Positions 35,517-44,460 of a stretch of DNA of 64,000 nucleotides are shown one piece after another. A program made the position numbers and the translations under genes. The stretch's first letter is position 1. Each line of letters starts with the position of its first letter. The DNA is from Sulfuricurvum sp. PC08-66 (lineage in GTDB: Bacteria > Campylobacterota > Campylobacteria > Campylobacterales > Sulfurimonadaceae), in NCBI GenBank assembly GCA_000830255.1, contig JQIT01000002.1, forward strand, positions 1 to 64,000, given 5' to 3'. The notes below the pieces were generated by a model, which did not search any database, was not told the DNA's origin, and saw only the letters and a program-made list of their open reading frames with translations.

Positions 35517-37471
35517 TGGCGCTTATTGACTTACTTAGCCTCTCCAAACACTACGAAGCGCAAAAAATTCTCACGCAGATAGATTTTCACCTCAACGAGG
35601 GTGAGCGTATCTGTATCGTGGGCAAAAACGGTAGCGGCAAAAGCACCCTACTCAAAATCGTCCAAGGCATCCTCGATTTCGATGAGGGTGAGCGTATCAC
35701 CCGCCAAGACCTCGAGGTGAAGATGTTGGCGCAACAGCCGCACTTTCGCGCTGGCATCAATGTCCGTGAGGCGATTATGGACGGTCTTGTCGAGATTCGC
35801 CACGCCCAAGAGCGCTACGAAGTACTCAATGCCCAGCTTATGGAGGATTTTGAAAATCCCAAACTCCTCGAAGAGCACGCCAAAGTGTGCGCCTACCTCG
35901 ACCACCACAACGCATGGAATCTCGATGACAAAATCGAGCGTATTTTGCAGGAGTTTGACCTCAAAATGTTCGAGGATAAAAGCGTCCATTTGCTTAGCGG
36001 TGGAGAGCAACGCCGTGTCGCATTTGCTTCACTCCTACTGCAAAAACCTGACGTCTTACTCTTGGATGAGCCTACCAACCACCTCGATGTCTATATGGTC
36101 TCCTTCCTCGAAGAGCTACTGCTCAAAGAGAATTTCACCCTTGTCTTTATCTCGCACGACCGCTACTTCATCGACCAAATCGCCACGCGCACCATCGAGG
36201 TCGAAGATGCCAAAGTGACCAATTTCAGCGGCGGATACAGCAGCTACTTGGCGCAAAAAGAGATAATGCTCTCCAATATGCAAAAGGAGCACGAAAATCT
36301 TTTGCGCGTTTTGCGACGTGAAAACGAGTGGTACTCCCAAGGGGTACGTGCCCGTCTCAAACGCAACGAAGGACGAAAAGCGCGTCTGATGGATCTACGC
36401 CAAAAGAGCAAAAGCAACCCTACGCTTATTCGCAAAGTCTCCCTGCAACTCGAACGCGAACAAAAACATTTCATGCGTCCCGAAGGTGTCAATAAACAAA
36501 AAATGCTTTTCGAAATCGAGCATCTATCGATGCAGTTGGGCGGCAAAAAACTTATCGATAATTTCAGTTTTCGCATCCTCCAAAAAGATGTTATTGCCGT
36601 CGTGGGACATAATGGAAGCGGCAAAAGTACCCTTTTGCGTATCTTGTTAGGGCGACTCAAACCCACCAGCGGCACCATCAAACAGGGTGAATTTGTCATT
36701 GGCTACTTCGACCAACACCGCGAAATGTTGGACGACTCCAAGAACCTCATGGAGACCTTTTGTCCCAATGGCGGTGACCGCGTCGATGTCCAAGGCACCA
36801 ATATGCACGTCTTTGGCTACCTCAAAAATTTCCTCTTCCCCAAAGAGGACTTGGACAAAAAAATTGGGGTTTTGAGTGGTGGTGAGAAAAACCGCGTGGC
36901 ATTAGCACTGCTCTTTACCAAAAAGGTCGACTGCCTTATCCTCGATGAGCCTACGAATGATTTGGATATTCCTACGATAAATATCCTCGAAGAGAAACTC
37001 CAAAATTTTTCAGGTGCCATCATCATGGTGAGCCATGACCGCTACTTCATCGATAAAATCGCCTCGAAATTGCTCATCTTCAAAGGCAACGGTGTCTTGG
37101 AAGAGCGCTACCAAGCCTACAGTGAATACCTCGAAATCGAAAAAGAGCTCAAAGAGCTAGCCCTTATGGAAGCAGAATCTGCGCAATCGATGCCTGCACC
37201 CTCGACCAGTGTGGCGCCCACAACAGTGCAAAAAGCCAAAACCAAGCTCTCTTTTACCGAGCTTCATGCGCTCAAAACACTTCCCATTGAGATAGAAAAA
37301 TTAGAGGGTGATGTAGCCAAACTTACGCTGTGTCTAAGCGACCCCAATTGCTATGCGCAAAAGGGACTATCGACACTCGCCCAAGAGCTACAAACGCTCC
37401 AAGCGCATCTCGATGAGAAGAGTGAATATTATCTGGAGTTACTCGAAAAAGAGGAGGCTTCTCTCGCCTAA
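35516..37471 (+). CDS. ABC-F family ATPase (Uup-like)
   Basis: A 651-residue cytoplasmic protein with two ATPase domains and no membrane part. Walker A motifs are GKNGSGKST (about 36) and GHNGSGKST (about 363); each half has an LSGGE signature and a Walker B of the form LLLDEPTNHLD or LILDEPTNDLD. A charged linker joins the domains and a helical coiled-coil C-terminal extension (about 555-651) resembles Uup. ABC-F proteins act on the ribosome. The ATG shares a base with the chemoreceptor stop (TAATG). Confidence 0.92.
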   Translation: MALIDLLSLSKHYEAQKILTQIDFHLNEGERICIVGKNGSGKSTLLKIVQGILDFDEGERITRQDLEVKMLAQQPHFRAGINVREAIMDGLVEIRHAQERYEVLNAQLMEDFENPKLLEEHAKVCAYLDHHNAWNLDDKIERILQEFDLKMFEDKSVHLLSGGEQRRVAFASLLLQKPDVLLLDEPTNHLDVYMVSFLEELLLKENFTLVFISHDRYFIDQIATRTIEVEDAKVTNFSGGYSSYLAQKEIMLSNMQKEHENLLRVLRRENEWYSQGVRARLKRNEGRKARLMDLRQKSKSNPTLIRKVSLQLEREQKHFMRPEGVNKQKMLFEIEHLSMQLGGKKLIDNFSFRILQKDVIAVVGHNGSGKSTLLRILLGRLKPTSGTIKQGEFVIGYFDQHREMLDDSKNLMETFCPNGGDRVDVQGTNMHVFGYLKNFLFPKEDLDKKIGVLSGGEKNRVALALLFTKKVDCLILDEPTNDLDIPTINILEEKLQNFSGAIIMVSHDRYFIDKIASKLLIFKGNGVLEERYQAYSEYLEIEKELKELALMEAESAQSMPAPSTSVAPTTVQKAKTKLSFTELHALKTLPIEIEKLEGDVAKLTLCLSDPNCYAQKGLSTLAQELQTLQAHLDEKSEYYLELLEKEEASLA

Positions 37472-37491
37472 AGGCGTGATACTAGAAGCCT
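37455..37491. terminator. Nested hairpin at the ABC-F/barrel convergent junction
   Basis: AGGCTTCT (37455-37462) pairs perfectly with AGAAGCCT (37484-37491), and inside it CGCC (37465-37468) pairs with GGCG (37473-37476) around TAAA. The structure contains the stop codons of both convergent genes, so it probably ends transcription in both directions, although neither strand has a long T-run after it. Confidence 0.5.
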
Positions 37492-38600
37492 GTGACGATA
37501 GAGAGTTGGTATCGACGATCTTGGTTTTGACCTGCAAAAGCACCAATCTCTTCGGCGTACGTGGCAAGCGATAGCTCCAAAACAGCCCAGCGCGCTTGGA
37601 TACCAAAGGTAGGTGCGCTGTTGTAGGCGCCAAAACTTCCTGCTAACTGCACAATATCGTTGCGAAACACATTGGCGGTCATGCCCAAACGCAAACGTTT
37701 GAAAATATCGGCATCGAGTTTGGCGTCGTAAGCATTAAGCACATCGATATAGTCAACGGCAAAACGCCAATCCTCAAAAAGAGGCAACACAGGACGCAAG
37801 GTCAAACCGACATTGACCGTCATGGGAATATCTGCATAAAACTGCGGCATCGAAATACCGCCGATATTTTGGACACTCACGCCCAAGAGCGGCTCAAAAG
37901 GTCGCAACTCCTCGATAAGTGCATCGAGGAAATAGAGCGCACCCACATCGTAAACCACCGCTGTATAGTCACCCAACGTCGTAAAATCGCTAGGAATTGA
38001 ACCTGTCGAGACCAAATTTATCGAAGCGGCTTTATTAAAGCCATTGATAATTTTGGCGCCTACACCCACGCTCAAATCGTAGGTGACATCGTATGACGCA
38101 CCCATCGCCAAGATGGTCAAAGTGCGCAGATGCGCCTCGATAAGACCATCTGCACCCAAAGAGAGATGGGGAATAAAATTAGCCTCGATACCCGCCAAAA
38201 GTCCAATGCTCAATGCAAACTCTTCGCCTCGATAGGAGAGTGAAGTAAAGTCATTGGTGCTTAGGTGAAAATTGCTCTTTTTGTGGGGTGTCATCGCATC
38301 GATAAAGGCTTCGGTATCGGTAGCTAAAAGGTCGGCATTTTCATTGTAGGTGGTATAAAAGCCCAAAAATCCGCCACTCAATCCCACGCCAAAATTGACA
38401 ATCTCTAGCTCCAAATCCTCTTCGAGGTACATTGCCGCTAATCCTGCGGGATTGCTAAAAAGGGCACTTGCCTCCCCACCGATGGCAATATCAGTGCCAC
38501 CACGTGCCATGACACGGGTGTCTTTGTAGAGCATTGGATATTCGTAGCTCCCTGCGGCTAAAAAGAGTGGCAATGAGAGGAGAATAAGAAGTTTTCGCAT
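37482..38600 (-). CDS. Outer membrane beta-barrel protein, PorV/TraF-like (copy A)
   Basis: A 372-residue protein with a signal peptide (about 1-16). The N-terminus has the PorV/TraF_2-type motif GGTDIAIGGEASALFSNPAG, a chain of amphipathic strands follows, and the C-terminus ends in YQLSIVTGF, an aromatic outer-membrane insertion signal. It is a clear paralogue of the barrel at 39634-40809; both have a YAEE-x-GA-x-AGQ-x-x-DRRYQ motif near the end. The start is three bases after the stop of the paired lipoprotein gene. FadL-like uptake or an outer-membrane scaffold are both possible. Confidence 0.75.
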   Translation of the reverse strand: MRKLLILLSLPLFLAAGSYEYPMLYKDTRVMARGGTDIAIGGEASALFSNPAGLAAMYLEEDLELEIVNFGVGLSGGFLGFYTTYNENADLLATDTEAFIDAMTPHKKSNFHLSTNDFTSLSYRGEEFALSIGLLAGIEANFIPHLSLGADGLIEAHLRTLTILAMGASYDVTYDLSVGVGAKIINGFNKAASINLVSTGSIPSDFTTLGDYTAVVYDVGALYFLDALIEELRPFEPLLGVSVQNIGGISMPQFYADIPMTVNVGLTLRPVLPLFEDWRFAVDYIDVLNAYDAKLDADIFKRLRLGMTANVFRNDIVQLAGSFGAYNSAPTFGIQARWAVLELSLATYAEEIGAFAGQNQDRRYQLSIVTGF

Positions 38601-38603
38601 CTA

Positions 38604-39602
38604 TCACCCTCCACTCATAGCGGCGGCTAGCTCATCTGACGATACATTTCCGTCGCCATTGGTATCAAACATCGCAACATACATTGGGTCTGTGTTGACG
38701 ATATCAAGTAGCACTTCCGTCGTAGGCACCGCCGCTCCATCGATGACAACGGGACAGGGATAACACCCTAGGGAAAAGTTGATATCTGTACAGGTAGTGA
38801 AATCGTTTTTGCACATACCATCGGTGGTGACAGGTCCTACGGGTGTGCTATTGGGGTCGATAAGGCGATAAAAAAGAGCATCGGGATGGACATTAGTATC
38901 TATAGAGGCTACTGTATAGGTCGTAGGTGTATAGGTAGCAGAGAAACCTGTTTTAGAGAAGGGAACATTCGAACTGGCCACAGTTGTGATACTACCAGCA
39001 CACGTGCCACCCATCGAGCAGGACATCACCTCTAGCTCATCGGAGGTATTATTGTCATTGACATCCTGCGCACTTCCTTGCACTATAGGTTCAGTCAAAC
39101 TTGCCGCACCACTGCCCATCGAGAGGTTCATCACTGCTGTCATTTTGACGGTATTGGCAAACTCATCGTAAGTACATGCTGCTTCTTGAAATGCACTCTT
39201 GCCTGAAGCGTCACAATTGACCCCATCGAGGATATAGCCGTAGACTTTTTGGGCTTGGGTAATAGCATCCAGACCTGCGCCACTTGCCGCATCAGGGAAG
39301 GCGGATACGAGCGTACCCGTATCCATTCCACCCTCTAGCATGCTAGAGACTACTCCGAAAAGTTTGCTCACTTTGACACCTGCTAATCCCATGTAGGCGG
39401 CACCCAAATCGAGCCACGCCTCCTCTTGAGTCAGAGCACCTTGGCAGGTGCCGTTGTTTTCCAGTGCAGCGATAACTTGGTCGTATTTGCCTTCGTCGAG
39501 ATCCATACCCACCTGTGCCGCACATGCGTCACCTGTGAGTTGGCACCCCTGAAAGAAAAAGAGAGAAATAAGTGCAGAAATTGCGAGTAGATGATGTCTC
39601 AT
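38604..39602 (-). CDS. Cysteine-rich lipoprotein with C-terminal EF-hand (copy A)
   Basis: A 332-residue lipoprotein (FFFQGC, Cys20). The N-terminal region has a TPR-like stretch (LDLGAAYMGLAG), the middle carries VNDNNTSDELEVMSC, and the conserved SLGCYPCPV motif follows a cysteine pair (MCKNDFTTCTDINF). Residues 313-324 form a perfect EF-hand loop, DTNGDGNVSSDE. It is paralogous to the lipoprotein at 40811-42082 along most of its length, with the same cysteine spacing. The family is not known to me. It is immediately upstream of barrel copy A on the same strand. Confidence 0.72.
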   Translation of the reverse strand: MRHHLLAISALISLFFFQGCQLTGDACAAQVGMDLDEGKYDQVIAALENNGTCQGALTQEEAWLDLGAAYMGLAGVKVSKLFGVVSSMLEGGMDTGTLVSAFPDAASGAGLDAITQAQKVYGYILDGVNCDASGKSAFQEAACTYDEFANTVKMTAVMNLSMGSGAASLTEPIVQGSAQDVNDNNTSDELEVMSCSMGGTCAGSITTVASSNVPFSKTGFSATYTPTTYTVASIDTNVHPDALFYRLIDPNSTPVGPVTTDGMCKNDFTTCTDINFSLGCYPCPVVIDGAAVPTTEVLLDIVNTDPMYVAMFDTNGDGNVSSDELAAAMSGG

Positions 39603-39633
39603 TGCTACCCCTTTTTTGGTCTATATCGACCGC

Positions 39634-40809
39634 TTACCAGCCGATATTAACGGCTATTTGATAGCGACGATCAAGTTGTTGGCCTGCATAAGCACCCAAC
39701 TCTTCAGCATACGTAGAAGCATCTAGCTCCAAGAATAAAAGGCGAAGTTGCATACCTGCGGTGTAGTCCATGTTGTACATACCAGCACTTGCTGTTAACT
39801 CACCTAGCCATCCTTTGATGACGCTAAATTTTCCACCCATACGTAGGTTTTTGCCTACATTGCTTGTCTCATAGGCACCCAATGCATCGACATAATCAAC
39901 AGCCAAGACCAAATCCGTCAAGAACCAATTGGTCACGCCAAAAGCAGGAGAGAGTGAGAAGCCCACGTTGGCAGTCATAGGAATGCCAACCTCTTCGCCT
40001 TTGATAGTACCCATTTTGATACCACCGATATTGAGCAATGAAGCTCCTATCGTAGGACGTAAAAACTCACCAAAAGGCAAAAGTCCATCGAGGTCGTACA
40101 TCACACCTGCATCGAAGACGACAGAGGTATATCCCGCATAATAGTTTTCAGCGGTTGAAGATGAAGCTTCAGCACCAATGTTTGCATTGATAACATTATT
40201 GAAACTTATCCCTTCCATCTCTCCCATAAGTACTTTGGTACCCAAGCCCACATGAAGCGAGTGATCCAAAAAGCTCATACCAAATCCAGCTACCGTTCCC
40301 ACGGCAGTAAAGCCATTCACTTCAAGAATTCCTTCACTGCTCAAAATATTGTGCACTTGCGCATTGAGATAAACACTTCCCAATACACCAACACTCAATG
40401 CCCAGTTACTACCGCGATAGGCAATAGAGGTGTAATCGCTAACACTGAGTGATACAGGTTTACCTATATATTTGGTTACAAAAGCATCGTAAATGCTCAA
40501 GTTTTGATCTCCTGAGGATTGTGCTTGTTCTAATAAAGTCAACAATTCTGATGTGAACTCTATTGTACTATCCGAAATCATCGCTTGAACATTGAGTATC
40601 TCAAACTCCAACCCCTCATTGCGTTTCATTCCCAAGAGTCCTGCTGGATTGTGAAAGAGTGAGGCTGACTCACCACCCACTGCCACATTCGCATTTCCCA
40701 TACCCAAAAAGCGTACATCTTTGTAGAGTGTGCTGTTCTCATAGGTCAAAGCAGAGGCAGTTGTGGCTACCAAAAGTGTTGCTGCTACTATTTTTGAAAT
40801 CATACGCAT
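39634..40809 (-). CDS. Outer membrane beta-barrel protein, PorV/TraF-like (copy B)
   Basis: A 391-residue paralogue of barrel copy A with a signal peptide (about 1-20, IVAATLLVATTASA). It shares NANVAVGGESASLFHNPAG at the N-terminus and the YAEELGAYAGQQLDRRYQ motif, and ends in an outer-membrane signal, YQIAVNIGW. The ATG at 40809 lies one base after the stop of lipoprotein B, with GGAGG about nine bases upstream inside that gene. Being more AT-rich than copy A, it may be the older or differently evolving copy. Confidence 0.75.
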   Translation of the reverse strand: MRMISKIVAATLLVATTASALTYENSTLYKDVRFLGMGNANVAVGGESASLFHNPAGLLGMKRNEGLEFEILNVQAMISDSTIEFTSELLTLLEQAQSSGDQNLSIYDAFVTKYIGKPVSLSVSDYTSIAYRGSNWALSVGVLGSVYLNAQVHNILSSEGILEVNGFTAVGTVAGFGMSFLDHSLHVGLGTKVLMGEMEGISFNNVINANIGAEASSSTAENYYAGYTSVVFDAGVMYDLDGLLPFGEFLRPTIGASLLNIGGIKMGTIKGEEVGIPMTANVGFSLSPAFGVTNWFLTDLVLAVDYVDALGAYETSNVGKNLRMGGKFSVIKGWLGELTASAGMYNMDYTAGMQLRLLFLELDASTYAEELGAYAGQQLDRRYQIAVNIGW

Positions 40810-40810
40810 A

Positions 40811-42082
40811 TTAGTTTCCTCCATTAAATAGTTCAAGCAACAATGCAATCTCTTCACTGGTCAAAGGACCTGTCGCATTTGAATCTGATTGGTCACGAAT
40901 ATAAGCTACCAACGGTGTACTATTACTATCTGTCGCATTGGTTTCATATGCAGTCAAATTGATATCCGCAGGCAAGAAAGCTTCGATGAAAGTCGTATCG
41001 TCACCATTCACAACACTCAAAAGTCCATCTGATGTTGAGGAGATAGTGTTGTTTGCATCATTAACAACAGGACATGGATAACATTTGGGTGAAGTGCTCA
41101 TATTCACATCTTTACAGCTAGTGAAATTGATATCACAATAATCTTTGGTCGTTGCAGGTGAGTAAACAAAGCCATCAAAACCAATGAGTTTTATATAGGT
41201 AGCACTGCCGTTATCATCGTTATTGGTATCATTCACATCAAAAATTTTGACCAAATAGGTAAAATTATTATCGTTTCCATTGACGGTTCTAAACGTTGCA
41301 TTATGGTCATTATTGTAGGTAATAGTTGGCTCAGAACAGTTTCCATCAGTTTTATTGGAGTCGGTAAAGGCACATTTGAGCACTTCGCCATCATCTGAAC
41401 TGTTGTTGTCATTGACGTTGGTACGGTCAGGCGTTGTTGAATTTGCTTCTACTTTGCTCGTGAAGGACAAAAACGCCCCCAAATCATCACCCAATGAGGT
41501 AGTTACTGCACTTGCACTGTTAGCTTGTTTGACCAAGTTGCCAAGTTTTTCGCCTGTACCGTTAAGGTCTTTGAGTTTACATGCTACGGTATATTTCGCA
41601 TCGAACGTTGCACCACAATTGACACCCGCTGTTGAAACAATCGAAGCGTATGTTGCACCCGCTTTGTCGAGGTATGCTGAACCGTTTGCACCCAAGTGTT
41701 TGGAAAGTGTACTCACCAGTGCCACACCCTTCTTAACTTGATCAGGATTAGAGCGGTTAAAATCGCCCGACGAACTTAACGATATGGCATCTTCAATATT
41801 GATTTCACTGAACAATTTAATAAGTCCAGAAACATCAAATCCTGCCGCACCTACATACGCAGCACCTAAGTTTTCATACCCAGCTTCTTTCGTAAATCCA
41901 CCTGCTTGATAGCATACGCTGCTGGAGTTATTCAATTCCGCAATGACCGCTACATACTCCCCACCATCGAGGTTTTGTTGTACTTTATAAGCACATGCTT
42001 GTGGTGAATCTGTACCACAACCGCTAATGAACATCGAAACGACCGCGGCTGCTAGCGCAACCTTAAACTTGAACCATTTCAT
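40811..42082 (-). CDS. Cysteine-rich lipoprotein (copy B)
   Basis: A 423-residue lipoprotein (MFISGC, Cys22), first gene of the duplicated block. It shares with copy A the start CAYKVQQNLDGGEYVAVI, the LGAAYVGAAG repeat-like stretch, VNDNNSSDDGEVLKC, the CDINFTSCKDVNMS pair and KCYPCPVV. It has an extra asparagine-rich insertion (about 280-310) with many Asn-Asp runs. The place of the EF-hand loop (400-411, DSNATGPLTSEE) is degenerate: position 5 is Thr. AGGAG precedes the ATG at 42082. No enzyme signature is visible. Confidence 0.72.
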   Translation of the reverse strand: MKWFKFKVALAAAVVSMFISGCGTDSPQACAYKVQQNLDGGEYVAVIAELNNSSSVCYQAGGFTKEAGYENLGAAYVGAAGFDVSGLIKLFSEINIEDAISLSSSGDFNRSNPDQVKKGVALVSTLSKHLGANGSAYLDKAGATYASIVSTAGVNCGATFDAKYTVACKLKDLNGTGEKLGNLVKQANSASAVTTSLGDDLGAFLSFTSKVEANSTTPDRTNVNDNNSSDDGEVLKCAFTDSNKTDGNCSEPTITYNNDHNATFRTVNGNDNNFTYLVKIFDVNDTNNDDNGSATYIKLIGFDGFVYSPATTKDYCDINFTSCKDVNMSTSPKCYPCPVVNDANNTISSTSDGLLSVVNGDDTTFIEAFLPADINLTAYETNATDSNSTPLVAYIRDQSDSNATGPLTSEEIALLLELFNGGN

Positions 42083-42170
42083 AGCTTCTCCTTGTAAAAT
42101 TGCGCCATTATCCCCCAATTAATGTTAAAGTAAACTAAGCGTAAATCGCTTCTAGCGTCACATTTAGGGC

Positions 42171-42208
42171 ACTTTTGGCTATCAAAGTCGATAACTTTTG
42201 GCTATAAT
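42171..42208 (+). promoter_or_regulatory. Promoter with direct repeat upstream of the DUF4389 gene
   Basis: A minus 10 box TATAAT lies at 42203-42208. The 12-mer ACTTTTGGCTAT occurs twice, at 42171-42182 and 42194-42205, 23 bases apart centre to centre; the second copy runs into the minus 10 box. The 151-base gap also holds the promoter of lipoprotein B on the other strand, with a possible GATAAT at 42107-42112. Confidence 0.45.
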
Positions 42209-42233
42209 CCCACATTATATTAGGAGCCTGCCC

Positions 42234-42563
42234 ATGAACCCCGAACTCAAAAAAAATCTGCTCAACGCGGATACCTACAAACGCTTAGCCTTTATGGTCA
42301 TTTTTGCCATTGTTTATGGCATCGTCGAGCTTGTCATCTATGCTGTTGCCATCGCACAATTTTTTATTCTGCTTTTCAAAGGTGAATTGAATGTAGAGCT
42401 CAAAACCTTTGGTGGGGCAATGGCAACCTATCTTTATGACATCACACGCTTTTTGGTTTTCGATACAGAACACCTTCCCTTTCCTTTTGAGCCGTGGAAA
42501 TACTCTACACCTGCCCAAGAGACTCCCTCAAAAGAGCCTAACGACGACGATATGAGCGCTTAA
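42234..42563 (+). CDS. DUF4389-type membrane protein
   Basis: A 109-residue protein with one long or two short membrane helices (about 17-48). The sequence from KRLAFMVIFAIVYGIVELVI to the conserved WKYS-like ending fits DUF4389, of unknown function. ATG 42234 follows TAGGAG. It is 16 bases from the methyltransferase gene and probably co-transcribed with it. The end is strongly acidic (SKEPNDDDMSA). Confidence 0.68.
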   Translation: MNPELKKNLLNADTYKRLAFMVIFAIVYGIVELVIYAVAIAQFFILLFKGELNVELKTFGGAMATYLYDITRFLVFDTEHLPFPFEPWKYSTPAQETPSKEPNDDDMSA

Positions 42564-42579
42564 CACGCTTAGTATCTAG

Positions 42580-43212
42580 ATGCTCTGCCCTCTCTGTGCG
42601 ACACCTTGTCGCACCTATCTTCACCCCACCCTTAAGCCCTACCATATGTGTGACCATTGTGATTACATCGCTTTGGATAGCGCCTTTCGCCCCACAATAG
42701 AGCGCCAAAAAATGCAATACGATCAGCACAATAACAGCCTCGAAAATAAGGGCTATGTGGCGATGTTTGAGCGATTTTTAGAGCCTCTAGCGCTAGATAA
42801 ACCTCTGGATATTTTGGAGTATGGGAGTGGCCCTGGACCTGTATTGGCTACGCTACTCGCCCAAAAAGGGCACCGTGTACGCCTCTACGACCCTATTTAT
42901 GCACCCCAAGTGCTAAGAGAAGATGAGCAGTTTGATGTGATTACCTCGACGGAGGTCATCGAACATATCGATGACGTACTAGGCGTTTTTGAAATGTGGC
43001 TAGCGCATCTGCGTCCACAAGGACGTATTGCATTGATGACGCAATTTCATCCCCAAAACGATGAGGCTTTTGGTCGATGGTGGTACGTGCGTGACCCTAC
43101 CCATATTGGCTTTTTTACGCCACGGACTTTTGACTATTTGGCTAGTAAATTTGGTCTGAAAATGCTTCATATCGACACCAAGAGTGTCGTGGTTTTACAA
43201 AAACTAGAGTGA
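42580..43212 (+). CDS. Class I SAM-dependent methyltransferase with N-terminal zinc ribbon
   Basis: A 210-residue protein. The N-terminus has a compact cysteine array C3-x2-C6-x3-C10 and C24-x2-C27 (MLCPLC, MCDHC), which could bind zinc. The Rossmann domain has motif I ILEYGSGPGPVLATLL and the acidic TSTEVIEHIDDV segment. Substrate is unknown; the layout resembles the methyltransferase-type-11 group with zinc-ribbon heads. Its end overlaps the convergent xseA end by nine bases. Confidence 0.75.
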   Translation: MLCPLCATPCRTYLHPTLKPYHMCDHCDYIALDSAFRPTIERQKMQYDQHNNSLENKGYVAMFERFLEPLALDKPLDILEYGSGPGPVLATLLAQKGHRVRLYDPIYAPQVLREDEQFDVITSTEVIEHIDDVLGVFEMWLAHLRPQGRIALMTQFHPQNDEAFGRWWYVRDPTHIGFFTPRTFDYLASKFGLKMLHIDTKSVVVLQKLE

Positions 43213-44454
43213 TTTTTCTGCGGTGATGGTAGCTTCCAAGGCACGCTTGGATGTCGAGAGTGTGACACTATCGCCTATGGCTAAACTCTCTAGTGCTACG
43301 ACGTGCGACCCTTGAGAGAGTTTGGCAAAGCCCGCTTTGTCGCGTAGTGCTGGGTCATTTTGAGCATAGTGATTTCGTAGTTGTGCTAGCTCTTGAGTGG
43401 CGTGCGCCAATTTTTGCGCCATGCGTTGCTCGATACGCTCTTGTAGCGTCACCACACTTTGCACGCGCTCTTTGAGTGCATTTCGCGCATAAAACTCAAA
43501 CTGACCCTGCAATGTTTGCAACTGTCCGTTGAGATAGAGCAGTCGCTTATCGAAACGAAACTCTCCTAGTTGTTGGGTGAGATTGTGCAGGGTATGCTGA
43601 TGGTGTGCGATTTTTTGCCCCATCACCTGCGCCATTTGAGAGTGCAAAGCGTCCAAATATTGGCGCATCTCCCACTCATCCCACAGCAACATCTCCATAG
43701 CGGCACTGGGCGTGGGTGCGCGCATATCCGCTACAAAATCGCCAATCGTCCAGTCGATTTCATGCCCCACCGCCGAAACAGTGAAGGTTTTGGACTCAAA
43801 AAGGGCGCGGGCAATGTGCTCATCGTTGAACGCCCACAAATCCTCGATACTCCCCCCACCGCGTGCGATGACAATAGCATCTGCATCGAGCGTGTTGGCG
43901 TGCGCGATGGCTTGGGCTATCTCGATGGGCGCTTTTTCACCCTGCACAAGTACATCAATGAGTGTGAGTGTTGCCATCGGCCAGCGCTTGGAGACGACAC
44001 GTAGCATATCTTGGAGTGCGGCGCTCGTGCCTGAAGTGATGAGGACGATTTTGCCTACGATAGTGGGTTTGGGCTTTTTGCGCGAGGGGTCAAAATAGCC
44101 CATGCTTTCCAGACGCTTTTTGGTCTGCTCAAACGCCAAGGCTAAATTACCCGCCCCTGATGCTTGAATCGAGCTGGCCAAAAGCTGATACTCACCGCGC
44201 GGTTTGTAGACCGAAATAGCGCCAAAAAGTACCACTTGCATCCCCTCATCGAGGCGAAATTTGAGCTTGGAGGCGTTGCCTTTGAACATCACCGCTTTTA
44301 TCGAGGAGTCTGCATCTTTGAGTGTGAAGTAGATATGTCCACTGTTGTGATAGGTGGGACGACTCACCTCACCCTCGACAGCGACTTGCAAAAAGGTCGC
44401 TTCAAGCGTATGCTTGACTTGGTCATTGAGCATCGAGACAGTGAGGGTATGCAT
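43204..44454 (-). CDS. xseA: Exodeoxyribonuclease VII large subunit
   Basis: Large subunit of the single-strand-specific exonuclease VII. The 416-residue sequence has an OB-fold N-terminus (LQVAVEGEVSRPTYHNSGHIYF), the catalytic-core motifs ALQDMLRVVSKRWP, ARGGGSIEDLWAFND and SAVGHEIDWTIGDFVADMRAPTPSA (abbreviated in parts), and a long coiled coil. It is the last gene of the minus-strand operon. The small subunit gene is not in the window. Confidence 0.94.
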   Translation of the reverse strand: MHTLTVSMLNDQVKHTLEATFLQVAVEGEVSRPTYHNSGHIYFTLKDADSSIKAVMFKGNASKLKFRLDEGMQVVLFGAISVYKPRGEYQLLASSIQASGAGNLALAFEQTKKRLESMGYFDPSRKKPKPTIVGKIVLITSGTSAALQDMLRVVSKRWPMATLTLIDVLVQGEKAPIEIAQAIAHANTLDADAIVIARGGGSIEDLWAFNDEHIARALFESKTFTVSAVGHEIDWTIGDFVADMRAPTPSAAMEMLLWDEWEMRQYLDALHSQMAQVMGQKIAHHQHTLHNLTQQLGEFRFDKRLLYLNGQLQTLQGQFEFYARNALKERVQSVVTLQERIEQRMAQKLAHATQELAQLRNHYAQNDPALRDKAGFAKLSQGSHVVALESLAIGDSVTLSTSKRALEATITAEKSL

Positions 44455-44460
44455 GAGCGT

